Assembly: GCF_002813915.1 (NCBI RefSeq)
Contig: NZ_CP019335.1
Coordinates: 502,888 to 566,887 of the forward strand
From: Tenacibaculum sp. SZ-18
GTDB lineage: Bacteria; Bacteroidota; Bacteroidia; Flavobacteriales; Flavobacteriaceae
Reading direction: 5' to 3'
DNA: 64,000 nucleotides
In this document: positions 53,240-63,185 of the stretch, piece by piece
Layout of the letters: each line of letters begins with the position of its first letter
How positions within the stretch are numbered: position 1 is the stretch's first letter
Program-made: the position numbers and the translations under genes
The notes under the pieces: model-generated
Databases searched by the model: none
What the model was told of the DNA's origin: nothing
What the model saw: the letters and a program-made list of their open reading frames with translations, nothing else

Positions 53240-54973
53240 CTAAACTAATCCAAATTGTTTGAAATGATGCGTAAAATGCTTCACTTGAAACTTTTTCCAA
53301 TATTCGAAATCTAAATCTCCAAAAAAAGGATGTGTAATGGTTCGCGAAGGATCTTTTTCAAAAACTTCAAAAAATATGTTTACTTGATTAATTAGATCAT
53401 TAATAGCTTCCTCAATTGAATTAAACTTTAAAGGGGTAGGGTTTTCTGATAAGAATGAAGCTTTAAAACCTAATTGTAATTCATTTTCCGTATTTAAAAA
53501 AGGTTTTCTTCTTGCCGCTTTTTCATCATCTACGAAAATATCTACTTTCCAATTTCCATTCGGAATTTTTGTAACAGCACTTAAATGTTCAATCATTTGT
53601 TGTGCATTCATATCTCCGAAAATAGGTTCAGAATTTATTGTTAAAGATTGAAGTTTACTTCTTACGTTTTTTTCATTTGAAAAATCTACCCAATTAACTT
53701 TAGGTTTTCGTAGTGCATTGATTTTTTCAACTACAGCACTATGAGAAACAGTTCTATTTTCAAAATAAGCAACAACTTCCTCTTTTTCATTTTTGGTTGC
53801 ATTATGCTGATTCAAAATATTCATCAAGTGCATTTTCATATGTCCATGTTGAATACCTTTTGTTGTCAATGCTCTTAAAGCTGCAAAATTTTGAGCTAAA
53901 CCAGCTGCTGCAATAATTTGCATTAAAATTCTAGCAGAAGGTTTTTGCATCATATCTAACGAAAGTTTTGCCATAGGATGTAAAGCAGTTAAACCTCCCA
54001 CAGTTCCTAAAGCCAACGGAATTTCAATCCAAAATCTGAAAATACCACCTTTTACTTCGCAATGCGTTAAACTAGTGTATTCTCCATTTCTTGCTGCATA
54101 AGCATGTGCGCCAGATTCAATCGCTCTAAAATCATTTCCAGTAGCTAGAACAACAGCATCAATTCCGTTCATAATTCCTTTGTTATGAGTCACTGCTCTA
54201 TAAGGTTCTATTTCAGCAATCTTAACAGCTTGTTCAAATTTATAAGCAAACTTTTCTGGGTTTTCACCACCTAAATCTTTAATCGGACAGCTTACTTCAG
54301 CGCGAACTAAACATTCTGGCACATAATTAGACAGAATACTCATGACGATTTCAATATCTTCATTTTGAAACTTTTTGGCTATTGCTTCTAAACAAGAATT
54401 TATGAAATTAGCTCCCATACTATCTTTAGTTTCAAAAGTTACGTGAAGTTGGTAATAATCTTGTAATTTGTATGTTTTATCTACAAGTTTAATGTCTAAA
54501 ATACCACCACCGCGTTTTTCCATATTTTTAGTGATAGAGGCAGTAGCAGCATAAAGTTCAGTTTTTTGTAGTTCGAAATAGTTGTGAAGATCTGTCTTAT
54601 CCCCTGCATACATAAAATGAACTTGACCAATTTTTGTTGTCGAAAGTACCTCGGTTTTAAATCCACCTCTAGTACTCCAATATTTTGCAACTTTTGAGGC
54701 GGCGGCAACAACTGAACTTTCCTCAACAACCATAGGAACAACATATTCTTTCCCATTAATTAAAAAGTTTGGTGCAATACCATAAGGCATGTAAAAGTTT
54801 GAAATAGTATTCTCTATGAAATCGTCATGGAGTTGTTGTAATTTTTCATCAACATTCCAGTATTGTTTTATAGTTTGAAGGATTTCAGGTTGACTGTTGA
54901 AATAGTTTTCAGCCAACCAATCAATTTTTTCTTCTTTACTTAGTTTTGAAAAACCAGAAATAATCTTCGACAT
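53240..54973 (-). CDS. Class II HMG-CoA reductase fused to a DUF1569-like domain
   Basis: 577 residues. Residues about 1-430 are a class II HMG-CoA reductase with EESSVVAAASKVAKYW, THNKGIMNGIDAVVLATGND-type and GIQHGHMKMH motifs. Despite the family label degradative, in flavobacteria it supplies mevalonate. Class II enzymes have about 430 residues. The extra 140 residues contain FGDMNAQQMIEHL and HPFFGDLDFEYWKKF...HFTHHFKQFG, matching the DUF1569 (DinB-like) pattern. I know no function for this combination. Promoter box at 54995. Confidence 0.88.
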   Translation of the reverse strand: MSKIISGFSKLSKEEKIDWLAENYFNSQPEILQTIKQYWNVDEKLQQLHDDFIENTISNFYMPYGIAPNFLINGKEYVVPMVVEESSVVAAASKVAKYWSTRGGFKTEVLSTTKIGQVHFMYAGDKTDLHNYFELQKTELYAATASITKNMEKRGGGILDIKLVDKTYKLQDYYQLHVTFETKDSMGANFINSCLEAIAKKFQNEDIEIVMSILSNYVPECLVRAEVSCPIKDLGGENPEKFAYKFEQAVKIAEIEPYRAVTHNKGIMNGIDAVVLATGNDFRAIESGAHAYAARNGEYTSLTHCEVKGGIFRFWIEIPLALGTVGGLTALHPMAKLSLDMMQKPSARILMQIIAAAGLAQNFAALRALTTKGIQHGHMKMHLMNILNQHNATKNEKEEVVAYFENRTVSHSAVVEKINALRKPKVNWVDFSNEKNVRSKLQSLTINSEPIFGDMNAQQMIEHLSAVTKIPNGNWKVDIFVDDEKAARRKPFLNTENELQLGFKASFLSENPTPLKFNSIEEAINDLINQVNIFFEVFEKDPSRTITHPFFGDLDFEYWKKFQVKHFTHHFKQFGLV

Positions 54974-54994
54974 TCATCTTATCTTTAAAGAAAA

Positions 54995-55002
54995 CAAAGA
55001 TA
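54995..55002 (-). promoter_or_regulatory. Promoter -7 box of the HMG-CoA reductase operon
   Basis: Minus strand TATCTTTG, 21 bases before the ATG at 54973. No clear -33. Confidence 0.5.
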
Positions 55003-55123
55003 AATCTTTCAAAGAAAACACATTTATTTATCGCAGTTTTCTGTTAATTTACTTCAAAGTTTATTATTTTTTCGTAAACTTGGCAGTCGTATTATCAAAT
55101 TATCAAATAAATCAATTTTTTTG

Positions 55124-57301
55124 ATGGGAAAATCACGCTTATTAGCAATACTATTTATATTTTTTATAGGAAATAGTTTTACAATTACTTCACAAGTAAA
55201 AAAAGAAATCACTTTAGAAGAAATTTGGTCGGGAGCATTCTCCGCAGATCAAATGAATGCATTAAACTCCATGAATGGAGATTTTTATTCAGTTTTAAAT
55301 TTTAATCAAGAGACTAAAAGCACATCTGTGGATAAGTACAGCTATGCTACTCAATTAAAAGTTGAAACTATAGTAGATAGTAAGGATTTATACAATATCG
55401 CTTATTTTACTTCGTATTCTTTTAATAATGATGAAACTAAATTATTATTAGGGACAGATCTTAAACAAATTTATCGTCGTTCATATAAAGGAACTTTTTA
55501 TGTGTATGATGTAAAGACTAAAGAATTAACATTATTAGGTAATGATATTCAGGAACCGACTTTTTCACCTGATAGTAAAAAAGTAGCGTACGCAAAAGAA
55601 AACAATCTTTATGTAAGAGATTTGGAGGGGAATAGAGAAGTAAAAGTTACAGCTGATGGCAAATTAAATTCTATTATTAATGGTACCACTGATTGGGTTT
55701 ATGAAGAGGAATTTGCCTTTGTCAAAGCTTTTGATTGGAGTGCAGATAGTAACTATGTTGCTTTTTTACGTTTCGATGAAAGTGATGTTACACAATTTTC
55801 AATGAATGTAACTGGAAATGAATTATATCCTTCTTTGAATACATTCAAATATCCCAAAGCAGGAGAAAAGAACGCAAAGGTAACTTTAAACCTTTTTACA
55901 TTTTCTGATAAAAGTGTCAAAAGAATTGCACTATCAAACTACGAGTATATTCCAAGAATTCAATGGACAAAAGAACCAACTATTTTATCAGTAACAACAT
56001 TAAATCGTCACCAAAACGATTTAAATTTATATTTCTACGATGCGAAAACAAATACCTCAAAAGTTGTATTAAATGAAAAGGATGAGGCCTATGTAGATGT
56101 AAAAGATAATCTAACATTCTTAGAGGATAATAGTTTCATTTGGACAAGTGAAAAAGATGGGTTCAATCATATCTATCATTACGATAAAAATGGAGCTTTA
56201 AAGAATCAAGTAACTAAAGGTAGTTGGGAAGTAACAAAATATTATGGTTTAGATAAGAAGACAAACAGAGTTTTTTATCAATCAGTTGAAAATGGTTCTA
56301 TCAACAGAGGAGTTTATTCTATTGGTATTAACGGTTCTGGTAAGAAATTATTATCTCCTAAAACAGGACAAAGTAATGCTTCATTCAGTAAGAATATGAA
56401 GTATTTTATAAATACACACTCTTCGGTAACACAAGTTCCTACGTATTCTTTATTTAACGGGGAAGGGCAAAAAATCAAAACTTTAAAAGATAACTTAGAA
56501 TTACAAGTTAAAATTGGAGGATATAAGTTAAGCAAGAAAGAATTTTTTACTTATAACATCAATGGATACGACTTAAATATGTGGGTAATTAAACCTGTAG
56601 ATTTTGATCCTAACAAAAAATATCCGTTACTAATGTTCCAATATTCAGGACCAGGTTCTCAGCAGGTAGCAAATCGTTGGAATACTAGTAGAGATTACTG
56701 GCACCAAATGTTAGCGCAAAAAGGTATAGTTGTTGCCTGTGTTGATGGAAGAGGTACAGGATTAAAAGGAAGAGATTTCAAGAAAATAACTCAGAAAGAA
56801 CTTGGAAAATATGAAGTAGAAGATCAAATTGCTGCTGCTAAATTTTTCTCAACAGAACCTTACATTGATGCAAACAAAATTGGTATTTGGGGATGGTCTT
56901 ACGGTGGATTTATGAGTACTAACTGTATCTTAAAAGGAAACGATGTGTTCTCTATGGCAATTGCAGTAGCACCTGTTACATCGTGGCGTTTTTATGATAC
57001 TGTTTATACAGAACGTTACATGACAACACCACAAGAAAATCCAACAGGATATGATGAGAACTCACCTATTTCGCATGCTGATAAATTGAAAGGTAAGTAT
57101 CTTTTAGTTCATGGTTCAGGAGATGATAATGTGCATGTTCAAAATACAATGAGAATGGTAAACGCTTTAGTGCAAAACAACAAGCAATTCGATTTATTTA
57201 TTTATCCTGATAGAGCACACGGAATTTATAGAGGACAAAATACCAGATTACACTTGTATACGAAGCTAACCAACTTTGTTCTTGACAATCTTAAAAACTA
57301 A
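55124..57301 (+). CDS. Dipeptidyl peptidase IV-like S9 peptidase
   Basis: 725 residues with a signal peptide of about 24 residues. The beta-propeller (residues about 60-480) is followed by the alpha/beta hydrolase with S592 in GWSYGG, D667 in GSGDDNVH and H699 in DRAHGI. The glutamate pair of DPP-IV (DWVYEEEFAF, EE at about 194) that binds the free N-terminus is present. It releases dipeptides, mostly X-Pro, in the periplasm. The ATG at 55124 is preferred over the TTG one codon upstream. The POT transporter genes follow. Confidence 0.93.
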   Translation: MGKSRLLAILFIFFIGNSFTITSQVKKEITLEEIWSGAFSADQMNALNSMNGDFYSVLNFNQETKSTSVDKYSYATQLKVETIVDSKDLYNIAYFTSYSFNNDETKLLLGTDLKQIYRRSYKGTFYVYDVKTKELTLLGNDIQEPTFSPDSKKVAYAKENNLYVRDLEGNREVKVTADGKLNSIINGTTDWVYEEEFAFVKAFDWSADSNYVAFLRFDESDVTQFSMNVTGNELYPSLNTFKYPKAGEKNAKVTLNLFTFSDKSVKRIALSNYEYIPRIQWTKEPTILSVTTLNRHQNDLNLYFYDAKTNTSKVVLNEKDEAYVDVKDNLTFLEDNSFIWTSEKDGFNHIYHYDKNGALKNQVTKGSWEVTKYYGLDKKTNRVFYQSVENGSINRGVYSIGINGSGKKLLSPKTGQSNASFSKNMKYFINTHSSVTQVPTYSLFNGEGQKIKTLKDNLELQVKIGGYKLSKKEFFTYNINGYDLNMWVIKPVDFDPNKKYPLLMFQYSGPGSQQVANRWNTSRDYWHQMLAQKGIVVACVDGRGTGLKGRDFKKITQKELGKYEVEDQIAAAKFFSTEPYIDANKIGIWGWSYGGFMSTNCILKGNDVFSMAIAVAPVTSWRFYDTVYTERYMTTPQENPTGYDENSPISHADKLKGKYLLVHGSGDDNVHVQNTMRMVNALVQNNKQFDLFIYPDRAHGIYRGQNTRLHLYTKLTNFVLDNLKN

Positions 57302-57323
57302 TAATAACTAAAACGCACAATTA

Positions 57324-58679
57324 ATGAAAGACTCATCAATCAAGGAAAAAGAAATTTTCGGACATCCTATAGGATTATATGTCTTATTTTTTACAGAATT
57401 ATGGGAACGTTTCTCATATTACGGAATGAGAGCTTTATTGGTCTTATTTTTAACAGCTACAGTTACAAGTGATAATCCAGGATGGGGTTGGTCGGAGTCA
57501 GAGGCTATTTCACTATACAAATGGTATACAACTTTGGTATATCTTGCAGCAATTCCTGGAGGTATATTAGCTGATAAAATATTTGGGCAAAAACGAATGG
57601 TTATGATCGGTGGGCTATTATTATGCATAGGTCATGGAATTTTAGCGATTAATGCTGCTTGGGCTTTTTATACTGGATTAGGTTTCATTATTGCTGGAGT
57701 TGGTGGGCTTAAGCCAAATATTTCTACTATGGTTGGGGGCTTATATAAAAAAGGCGATGACAGAAGAGATAAAGGATTTTATATATTTTACATAGGGATT
57801 AACTTAGGAGCTTTCTTAGCCGGTATTATAATAGGTCAATTAGGTGAAAAAGTAAATTGGCATTATGGTTTTGGTTTAGCTGGAATAGGTATGTTGATAG
57901 GACAGATTATCTATATATGGGGGCAAAAGCATTTAAAGACTACAGGTAATTTTATAGGTGCAAAAGAAGCTTCTCAAGAAGAAAAAGAAGCTATGAAGAG
58001 ACCTCTAACAAGAGTGGAGAAAGATAGAGTTTTAGTAATGGTATTATCTTTTTTAATTGTTATAGTTTTTTGGGGAGCTTTTGAGCAGGCAGGAGGACTT
58101 ATGAACCTCTATGCTAAATCAAAAACAGATAGAATGTTTTTTGGTTGGGAAGTACCTGCTTCGTATTTTCAGTCAGTTAACTCATTTTTTATATTTACTT
58201 TAGGGATTTTAATTGCAAATTTCTGGTTGAAATGGGGTAGGAAAGGTAAAGAATCCTCTTCCTTGTTTAAAATGGCGGTTGGTGTTATTATTATGGGCTT
58301 AGGATTTGTTTTTATGAGCTTTGCGTCAAGCGAGTATGAAAGTACTGGGAGTTCTGGGATGTATTGGTTGATATTGGCTTATTTATTTCATACTGTAGGA
58401 GAATTATGCACATCTCCAGTGTCGTTGTCATTTATTACAAAATTAGCTCCAGTTAAGTATGCATCATTAATGATGGGCGCTTATTTTGCAGCTACAGGTA
58501 TGGGTAATTTTGTTGCAGGTACAATTGGAGAGCAAATTAAGAACTTTTCGGAATTGCAGTTATTTACAGGGATTACGGTTTTTTGTGTAATATTTGGTTT
58601 GTTGATATTGGCAATCCTAAAACCATTGAAACGTTTAACTCATGGGGCTGAAGATATAAGTAAGCCAGCTGCGGAGTAA
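57324..58679 (+). CDS. POT-family peptide:proton symporter, copy 1
   Basis: 451 residues, about 12 membrane segments. The signature FFTELWERFSYYGMRALLVLF at the first helix (ExxER) and later AEPx...GGILADKIFGQ, FYIGINLGAFLAG and FHTVGELCTSPVSLSF fit the proton-dependent oligopeptide transporters. It takes up di- and tripeptides. It follows the DPP-IV gene by 22 bases, so cleavage and uptake are coupled. A second homologue follows. Confidence 0.93.
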   Translation: MKDSSIKEKEIFGHPIGLYVLFFTELWERFSYYGMRALLVLFLTATVTSDNPGWGWSESEAISLYKWYTTLVYLAAIPGGILADKIFGQKRMVMIGGLLLCIGHGILAINAAWAFYTGLGFIIAGVGGLKPNISTMVGGLYKKGDDRRDKGFYIFYIGINLGAFLAGIIIGQLGEKVNWHYGFGLAGIGMLIGQIIYIWGQKHLKTTGNFIGAKEASQEEKEAMKRPLTRVEKDRVLVMVLSFLIVIVFWGAFEQAGGLMNLYAKSKTDRMFFGWEVPASYFQSVNSFFIFTLGILIANFWLKWGRKGKESSSLFKMAVGVIIMGLGFVFMSFASSEYESTGSSGMYWLILAYLFHTVGELCTSPVSLSFITKLAPVKYASLMMGAYFAATGMGNFVAGTIGEQIKNFSELQLFTGITVFCVIFGLLILAILKPLKRLTHGAEDISKPAAE

Positions 58680-58713
58680 TTGAAAAAGAAGGTAATCAAC
58701 AAATAATTTACAA

Positions 58714-60474
58714 ATGAATACAGATATAGAGAATTTATTTAAAGATAAAGTTATAGGGCATCCAGCGGGATTGTTTGTACTCTTCTTTACTGAAATGTGG
58801 GAGCGTTTTTCTTACTACGGGATGAGAGCATTATTAGTTATGTTTTTTACAGCTTCTATAATGGATGAAGGATGGGGTTGGCCTAGAGAATGGGCGTATG
58901 CAATTTTTGGAACCTATACTTCTTTAGTTTATTTATCCACTCTTTTAGGAGGTTATTTTGCCGATAATGTTATTGGTATAAGAAAAGCAGTAGTTGTAGG
59001 AGCTTTATTAATGACTTTAGGACATGCTTGTATGGCTGTTGAGACATCTTTCTTTATATATTCAGGGCTTACACTACTTGTATTTGGTAGCGGTTTTTTT
59101 AAACCTAATATGACTTCGATTATTTCAGAAATGTATAACGGAAAACCTGAAAAAAAAGATGGTGCTTATACTATTTTTTATATGGGGGTTAATGCTGGAG
59201 CCTTTTTAGGTATTTTATTGTGTGGTTATCTAGGAGAAAAGATTGGATGGTCATGGGGATTTGGTGTTGCGGGTATATTTATGCTATTTGGTTTATTACA
59301 GTTCTGGTTAATTCAAGATATTTTTGGAAATATCGGAATTGAAGCAAAAAATAAAAACGTTGAAGTTTTGGATACAACAAAAGAGAATAATGAAGATGTA
59401 GATGAGAGAAACCCTTTTACTAGTTTAGAAAAAGGATTAATAGGTTTATCTTCTTTATTAGGTCTTTTATGGATTTTTAACGATCCTATTTCAAAAATTT
59501 CTGAGGGTGAGTACAATATATTTCCATTTGAAATAGCGGGGTTATCTGGAGCAAATTTTGCTATTATTATTGCATTTGCCATATTTATTGCACTTTTAGT
59601 TATGAGAATACCTAGATATGGAAGAATAACGAGAGATAGAATGTTAGCAGTAACTTTTTTCTGTTTTGTTACTATATTTTTCTGGGCAGTTTTTGAACAA
59701 GCACCTAGTTCATTAACAATTTTTGCCAAGGATTATACTAATAGAGTTTTAGAAGGAAGTAGTGCTATGATATTTAAGGTTATTGACGCTTTGATTACGA
59801 TAGTTCCTTTAGTTATAATAACATGGGTTCTATACTTATTATTCAAGAAGACATTCAAAAGATTTGCGATGTCCAACATAGTTTTAGCTTTAAGTTTTAT
59901 TATAGTTTGGTTTATTGCTATTTATAGATTAGTAGATAAGTTCAGTCAAGACGTTGCTGAAGTTGAGGCCTCATGGTTCGGAATTTTAAATTCTTTATTT
60001 ATTATTACTCTTGCACCTTTATTCTCTAAATGGTGGGAGAGTAAGTATAACCCAAATGCAAATATGAAATGGGCTATAGGAATGGGGCTGCTTGGTTTAG
60101 GAATGGCTTGCGTTGCCATTGGTTCAGGATCTATTCCGGTTGGAGCTAAAACCGCATCTGTGAGTATGATATGGTTAATATTAGTTTATCTTTTTCATAC
60201 TATGGGAGAGTTATGTATTTCACCGGTTGCTTTATCATACGTGTCTAAATTAGTTCCAGGAAGAATGATTGCATTTATGTTTGGAGTATATTACTTGGCT
60301 GTGGCTATAGGAATGAAATTAGCAGGTGTTTTCGCAGAGTCATCAGAGGCAATTGCTCAAGAGCAGGGGTTAAGTAGTTTCTTCTGGTTGTTAACTTCTA
60401 TTTCATTGGGCTTAGCTGTTTTTTCTGCAATTTTACATCCAGTAATTAAAAAATTAATGCACGGAGTAAAGTAG
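58714..60474 (+). CDS. POT-family peptide:proton symporter, copy 2
   Basis: 586 residues, homologous to the preceding gene throughout (VLFFTEMWERFSYYGMRALLV; FYMGVNAGAFLGI; FHTMGELCISPVALSYVSKL) but about 135 residues longer, chiefly in the middle, where an acidic loop (about 215-240) and extra membrane segments occur. The two copies have diverged clearly, so they may differ in substrate range. It ends with a terminator 30 bases past the stop. Confidence 0.92.
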   Translation: MNTDIENLFKDKVIGHPAGLFVLFFTEMWERFSYYGMRALLVMFFTASIMDEGWGWPREWAYAIFGTYTSLVYLSTLLGGYFADNVIGIRKAVVVGALLMTLGHACMAVETSFFIYSGLTLLVFGSGFFKPNMTSIISEMYNGKPEKKDGAYTIFYMGVNAGAFLGILLCGYLGEKIGWSWGFGVAGIFMLFGLLQFWLIQDIFGNIGIEAKNKNVEVLDTTKENNEDVDERNPFTSLEKGLIGLSSLLGLLWIFNDPISKISEGEYNIFPFEIAGLSGANFAIIIAFAIFIALLVMRIPRYGRITRDRMLAVTFFCFVTIFFWAVFEQAPSSLTIFAKDYTNRVLEGSSAMIFKVIDALITIVPLVIITWVLYLLFKKTFKRFAMSNIVLALSFIIVWFIAIYRLVDKFSQDVAEVEASWFGILNSLFIITLAPLFSKWWESKYNPNANMKWAIGMGLLGLGMACVAIGSGSIPVGAKTASVSMIWLILVYLFHTMGELCISPVALSYVSKLVPGRMIAFMFGVYYLAVAIGMKLAGVFAESSEAIAQEQGLSSFFWLLTSISLGLAVFSAILHPVIKKLMHGVK

Positions 60475-60503
60475 TAACTTTTATTTTTAAGTATATATTA
60501 CAG

Positions 60504-60534
60504 CCTATCAAAGTAAAATTTGATAGGTTTTTTT
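60504..60534 (+). terminator. Terminator of the peptide-uptake operon
   Basis: CCTATCAAA (60504-60512) pairs with TTTGATAGG (60519-60527), loop GTAAAA, followed by seven T. It closes the DPP-IV/POT transcript. Confidence 0.88.
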
Positions 60535-60535
60535 G

Positions 60536-60543
60536 TAAATTTG
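60536..60543 (+). promoter_or_regulatory. Promoter -7 box of the thioredoxin-like gene
   Basis: TAAATTTG (TAnnTTTG) two bases after the T run of the terminator and 25 bases before the ATG at 60569. Confidence 0.55.
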
Positions 60544-60568
60544 AATTACATTTCGAGACATAAAGATT

Positions 60569-61084
60569 ATGAGAAATATTTTACTAGTAGTTGTTTTTGT
60601 TATTTCTGTATTCACAGTAAATGCACAAGATGTTAATTGGTTGTCATTTGAAGAGGCATTAGAATTGAATAAAAAGAATCCAAAACCTATAATGATCGAT
60701 TTATATACGGATTGGTGTGGATGGTGTAAAAAAATGGATGCTACAACTTATAAAAACGAGGTAATTGTTAAGTATATTAATGATAATTACTATGCTGTAA
60801 AAATGGATGGTGAAGGAAAAGATGACATTACTTTTAAAGGTAGAACTTTTAAATTCGTTCAAAAAGGTAGAAGCAAATATCATGAATTAGCAGCAGCTAT
60901 ATTAAATGGTAAATTGAGTTACCCTTCAACTGCATTTTTTGATTCTAAAGAACAATTGATCCAGGCAGTTCCTGGTTATTTAGTGAAAGAACGTTTCGAA
61001 AAAATCTTGGCATATTTTAGTGGAGAAGCCTATAAGAACACACCTTGGCAAGATTTTGAGAAAAACTTTAAAAGTTCTCTTTAA
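60569..61084 (+). CDS. Periplasmic thioredoxin-fold protein
   Basis: 171 residues with a signal peptide (about 1-19, cleaved after NAQ). The thioredoxin fold carries a WCGWC active site with C50 and C53 in DLYTDWCGWCKKMDATT and a cis-proline region YPSTAFFDSK. The DUF255-like start (WLSFEEALELNKKNPKPIMIDL) is that of the thiol:disulfide interchange (DsbD C-terminal-like) group common in flavobacteria. It probably reduces or oxidises periplasmic cysteines. It converges on comEC with a 10-base gap. Confidence 0.88.
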   Translation: MRNILLVVVFVISVFTVNAQDVNWLSFEEALELNKKNPKPIMIDLYTDWCGWCKKMDATTYKNEVIVKYINDNYYAVKMDGEGKDDITFKGRTFKFVQKGRSKYHELAAAILNGKLSYPSTAFFDSKEQLIQAVPGYLVKERFEKILAYFSGEAYKNTPWQDFEKNFKSSL

Positions 61085-61094
61085 GTAGCAGAAA

Positions 61095-63119
61095 TTAGTA
61101 CTTTAAAATATATGCGCCATTTTGCTTAGTTGAGTGAAATGGCGTTTTTAGTTGCTTACAAGTTTCTTTCCATCTTCTGATATAGCTGTTGTAATTTGAT
61201 CCATCAGCAATAATAATTTTTGGATGGAGGTTTTCTATCAATCGTTGTAAATTCAATTTTGGAGAACGTTTTAAAATGATTGTGGAGTTCTTTTTAAAGT
61301 TTTTCGGATATATTCCTAAACTATCAATGTTTAGTATGAATTGATTGTCTATTTTTAATATTCTATGACTAAGGATGTCATTTGTCATAGTGAGTCTTTC
61401 ATTTGCTGCATAGCTCCTTACTGACTTATCCAATGGAAGAGAGATATCGCCCTTATCAGAATAAATTTCTAGCACATCGGAGTCTCTAATAGCGATTACA
61501 GAATTTTTTTTATTATGAAATACTATGAATTCTCTTTTCTGATTTAATTGCCAATTATTTAGTATTTCGAACGATTGAAATAGTATAATAACTAAAAGTA
61601 GTATGATTAGTCTTTTAGTAGTTCGCTGTAGAATTATATGATAGCAAATAATAATAAGTAGATACCAAAAGATAACTTCAAAAGAAGAAATGAAAATATT
61701 TTTAAAAATAAAGCTTTCTTTGCTTGCAACCCATTGAATCATAATATTCATAAATTGAATTATTTTTTCATAGAGTATGATAAGAATTTGAGGAAGAATT
61801 TGTAATCCTGAAAGAATGATAATCATAATTCCAAAAATTAAAATAATTCCTAAAAAGGGTATGATAATTAAATTTGAAATTAGAAATAAACCAGGGAATT
61901 GATGAAAGTAATAAAAACTAACAGGTAAGACACCGATTTGTGCAGCAAATGAAACTGTAGTTAACTCCCATATTTTTTTAGTAACATAAAGCTTAGGTGT
62001 GTAAATACCTAAAAGTTTTGGTTGAAATTTCACAATACTAAATACGGCTAAATAGCTTAACTGAAATCCAACATCAAATAAAAAGTGCGGATGAATTAAG
62101 AGAAGTATGAGCATTGAACTAATTAAAGAATGTTCTACTGGTTGTTTTTGTTTTAGAGAATTCCCAATAATCATAAATGAAAACATTGTTACAGCTCTTA
62201 CTACGGATGCTGATAAACCAGTAAATACAGCAAATAGCCAGAGAATTACAATCATTAAAATAAGTCTCACAGTTTTTCCATGTTTGAATAAAATTAATGG
62301 AGAGAATATATAATTGAGAATCTGTACTAATATTCCGATATGTAATCCGGATATGGCTAGGATATGAATTGCTCCTGCATCCGCATAATTATTTAATATC
62401 TCTGTAGAAATATTTTTTCGCTCTCCAAGGAGTAGAGAGTTGATTATAGCATAGACGTTAAAAGAAAATTTGGATTTTAAATGTTCTTGGATTTTCGTTT
62501 TAAGTCTAAAAAGAACTGAAAATGGGTTGTTTGTTTTCTCCTCGAATGAAGTTATTTCCCAATTTTTTAAATAGAGTTGATGATAAATCCCTTTATGCTT
62601 CAAATATTTTTTGTAATTAAAATCGTAAGGATTTTTCGGTGGAGATATAGTTTTAAATGATGACTTTGTTATAATTATATTACCATGTTTAAGAGCGTCA
62701 CAGTTCTTAGTCTTTGCAATGTTAAGAATCACTTTACCAGAGACTGAAGTGTCATCTATTTGAAAAACTCGTCCTATGTAACGATAATTATAAGCATTCT
62801 CTTTTAATATTTCTTTTATTTCTAGTTTGATTAGAGCATTCTGCGAATTGAAGTGACTATAATGATTTTTACTATTTATTGGGGTAGCAATAAAGTAAGA
62901 TGTAATCCCAATAAAAATGAAGATAATTGAACCAGTAAAAATGAATAACAAGCGTTTTTTGAATCTATGTGCGAAGAATATTATTGTCAATAACACGGCT
63001 AATGCAATTTCAAGCAGCATAAAATTTTGGTCACAAACAGGAAAAGTGTCTTGTATGTATATACCTAAACAAACACATGTTAAAATGTGAAAAGGGATGT
63101 ACCATATTTCGTTTTTCAT
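61095..63119 (-). CDS. ComEC/Rec2-like DNA uptake channel
   Basis: 674 residues if started at the ATG at 63119; a longer frame to 63185 adds a non-hydrophobic piece I regard as untranslated. An N-terminal DUF4131 soluble/membrane part (about 1-190) precedes the competence domain (about 220-490) with its motifs HILAISGLHIGIL, GLSASVVRAVTMFS and FDVGFQLSYLAVFSIV. It conducts single-stranded DNA across the inner membrane in transformation. The metallo-beta-lactamase domain of Bacillus ComEC is not apparent; the last 110 residues are a short soluble remnant. Confidence 0.9.
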   Translation of the reverse strand: MKNEIWYIPFHILTCVCLGIYIQDTFPVCDQNFMLLEIALAVLLTIIFFAHRFKKRLLFIFTGSIIFIFIGITSYFIATPINSKNHYSHFNSQNALIKLEIKEILKENAYNYRYIGRVFQIDDTSVSGKVILNIAKTKNCDALKHGNIIITKSSFKTISPPKNPYDFNYKKYLKHKGIYHQLYLKNWEITSFEEKTNNPFSVLFRLKTKIQEHLKSKFSFNVYAIINSLLLGERKNISTEILNNYADAGAIHILAISGLHIGILVQILNYIFSPLILFKHGKTVRLILMIVILWLFAVFTGLSASVVRAVTMFSFMIIGNSLKQKQPVEHSLISSMLILLLIHPHFLFDVGFQLSYLAVFSIVKFQPKLLGIYTPKLYVTKKIWELTTVSFAAQIGVLPVSFYYFHQFPGLFLISNLIIIPFLGIILIFGIMIIILSGLQILPQILIILYEKIIQFMNIMIQWVASKESFIFKNIFISSFEVIFWYLLIIICYHIILQRTTKRLIILLLVIILFQSFEILNNWQLNQKREFIVFHNKKNSVIAIRDSDVLEIYSDKGDISLPLDKSVRSYAANERLTMTNDILSHRILKIDNQFILNIDSLGIYPKNFKKNSTIILKRSPKLNLQRLIENLHPKIIIADGSNYNSYIRRWKETCKQLKTPFHSTKQNGAYILKY

Positions 63120-63185
63120 AGCTAGCGTAATAAGATTATTACTTATAGTAAATGTTCTCATAGTGAACTTGTAACGAAGTTCCAT

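Noticed and set aside
63120..63185. Longer start of comEC
   Set aside because: The extra 22 residues are polar and not part of the DUF4131 start; ATG at 63119 gives a normal membrane N-terminus. Not certain.
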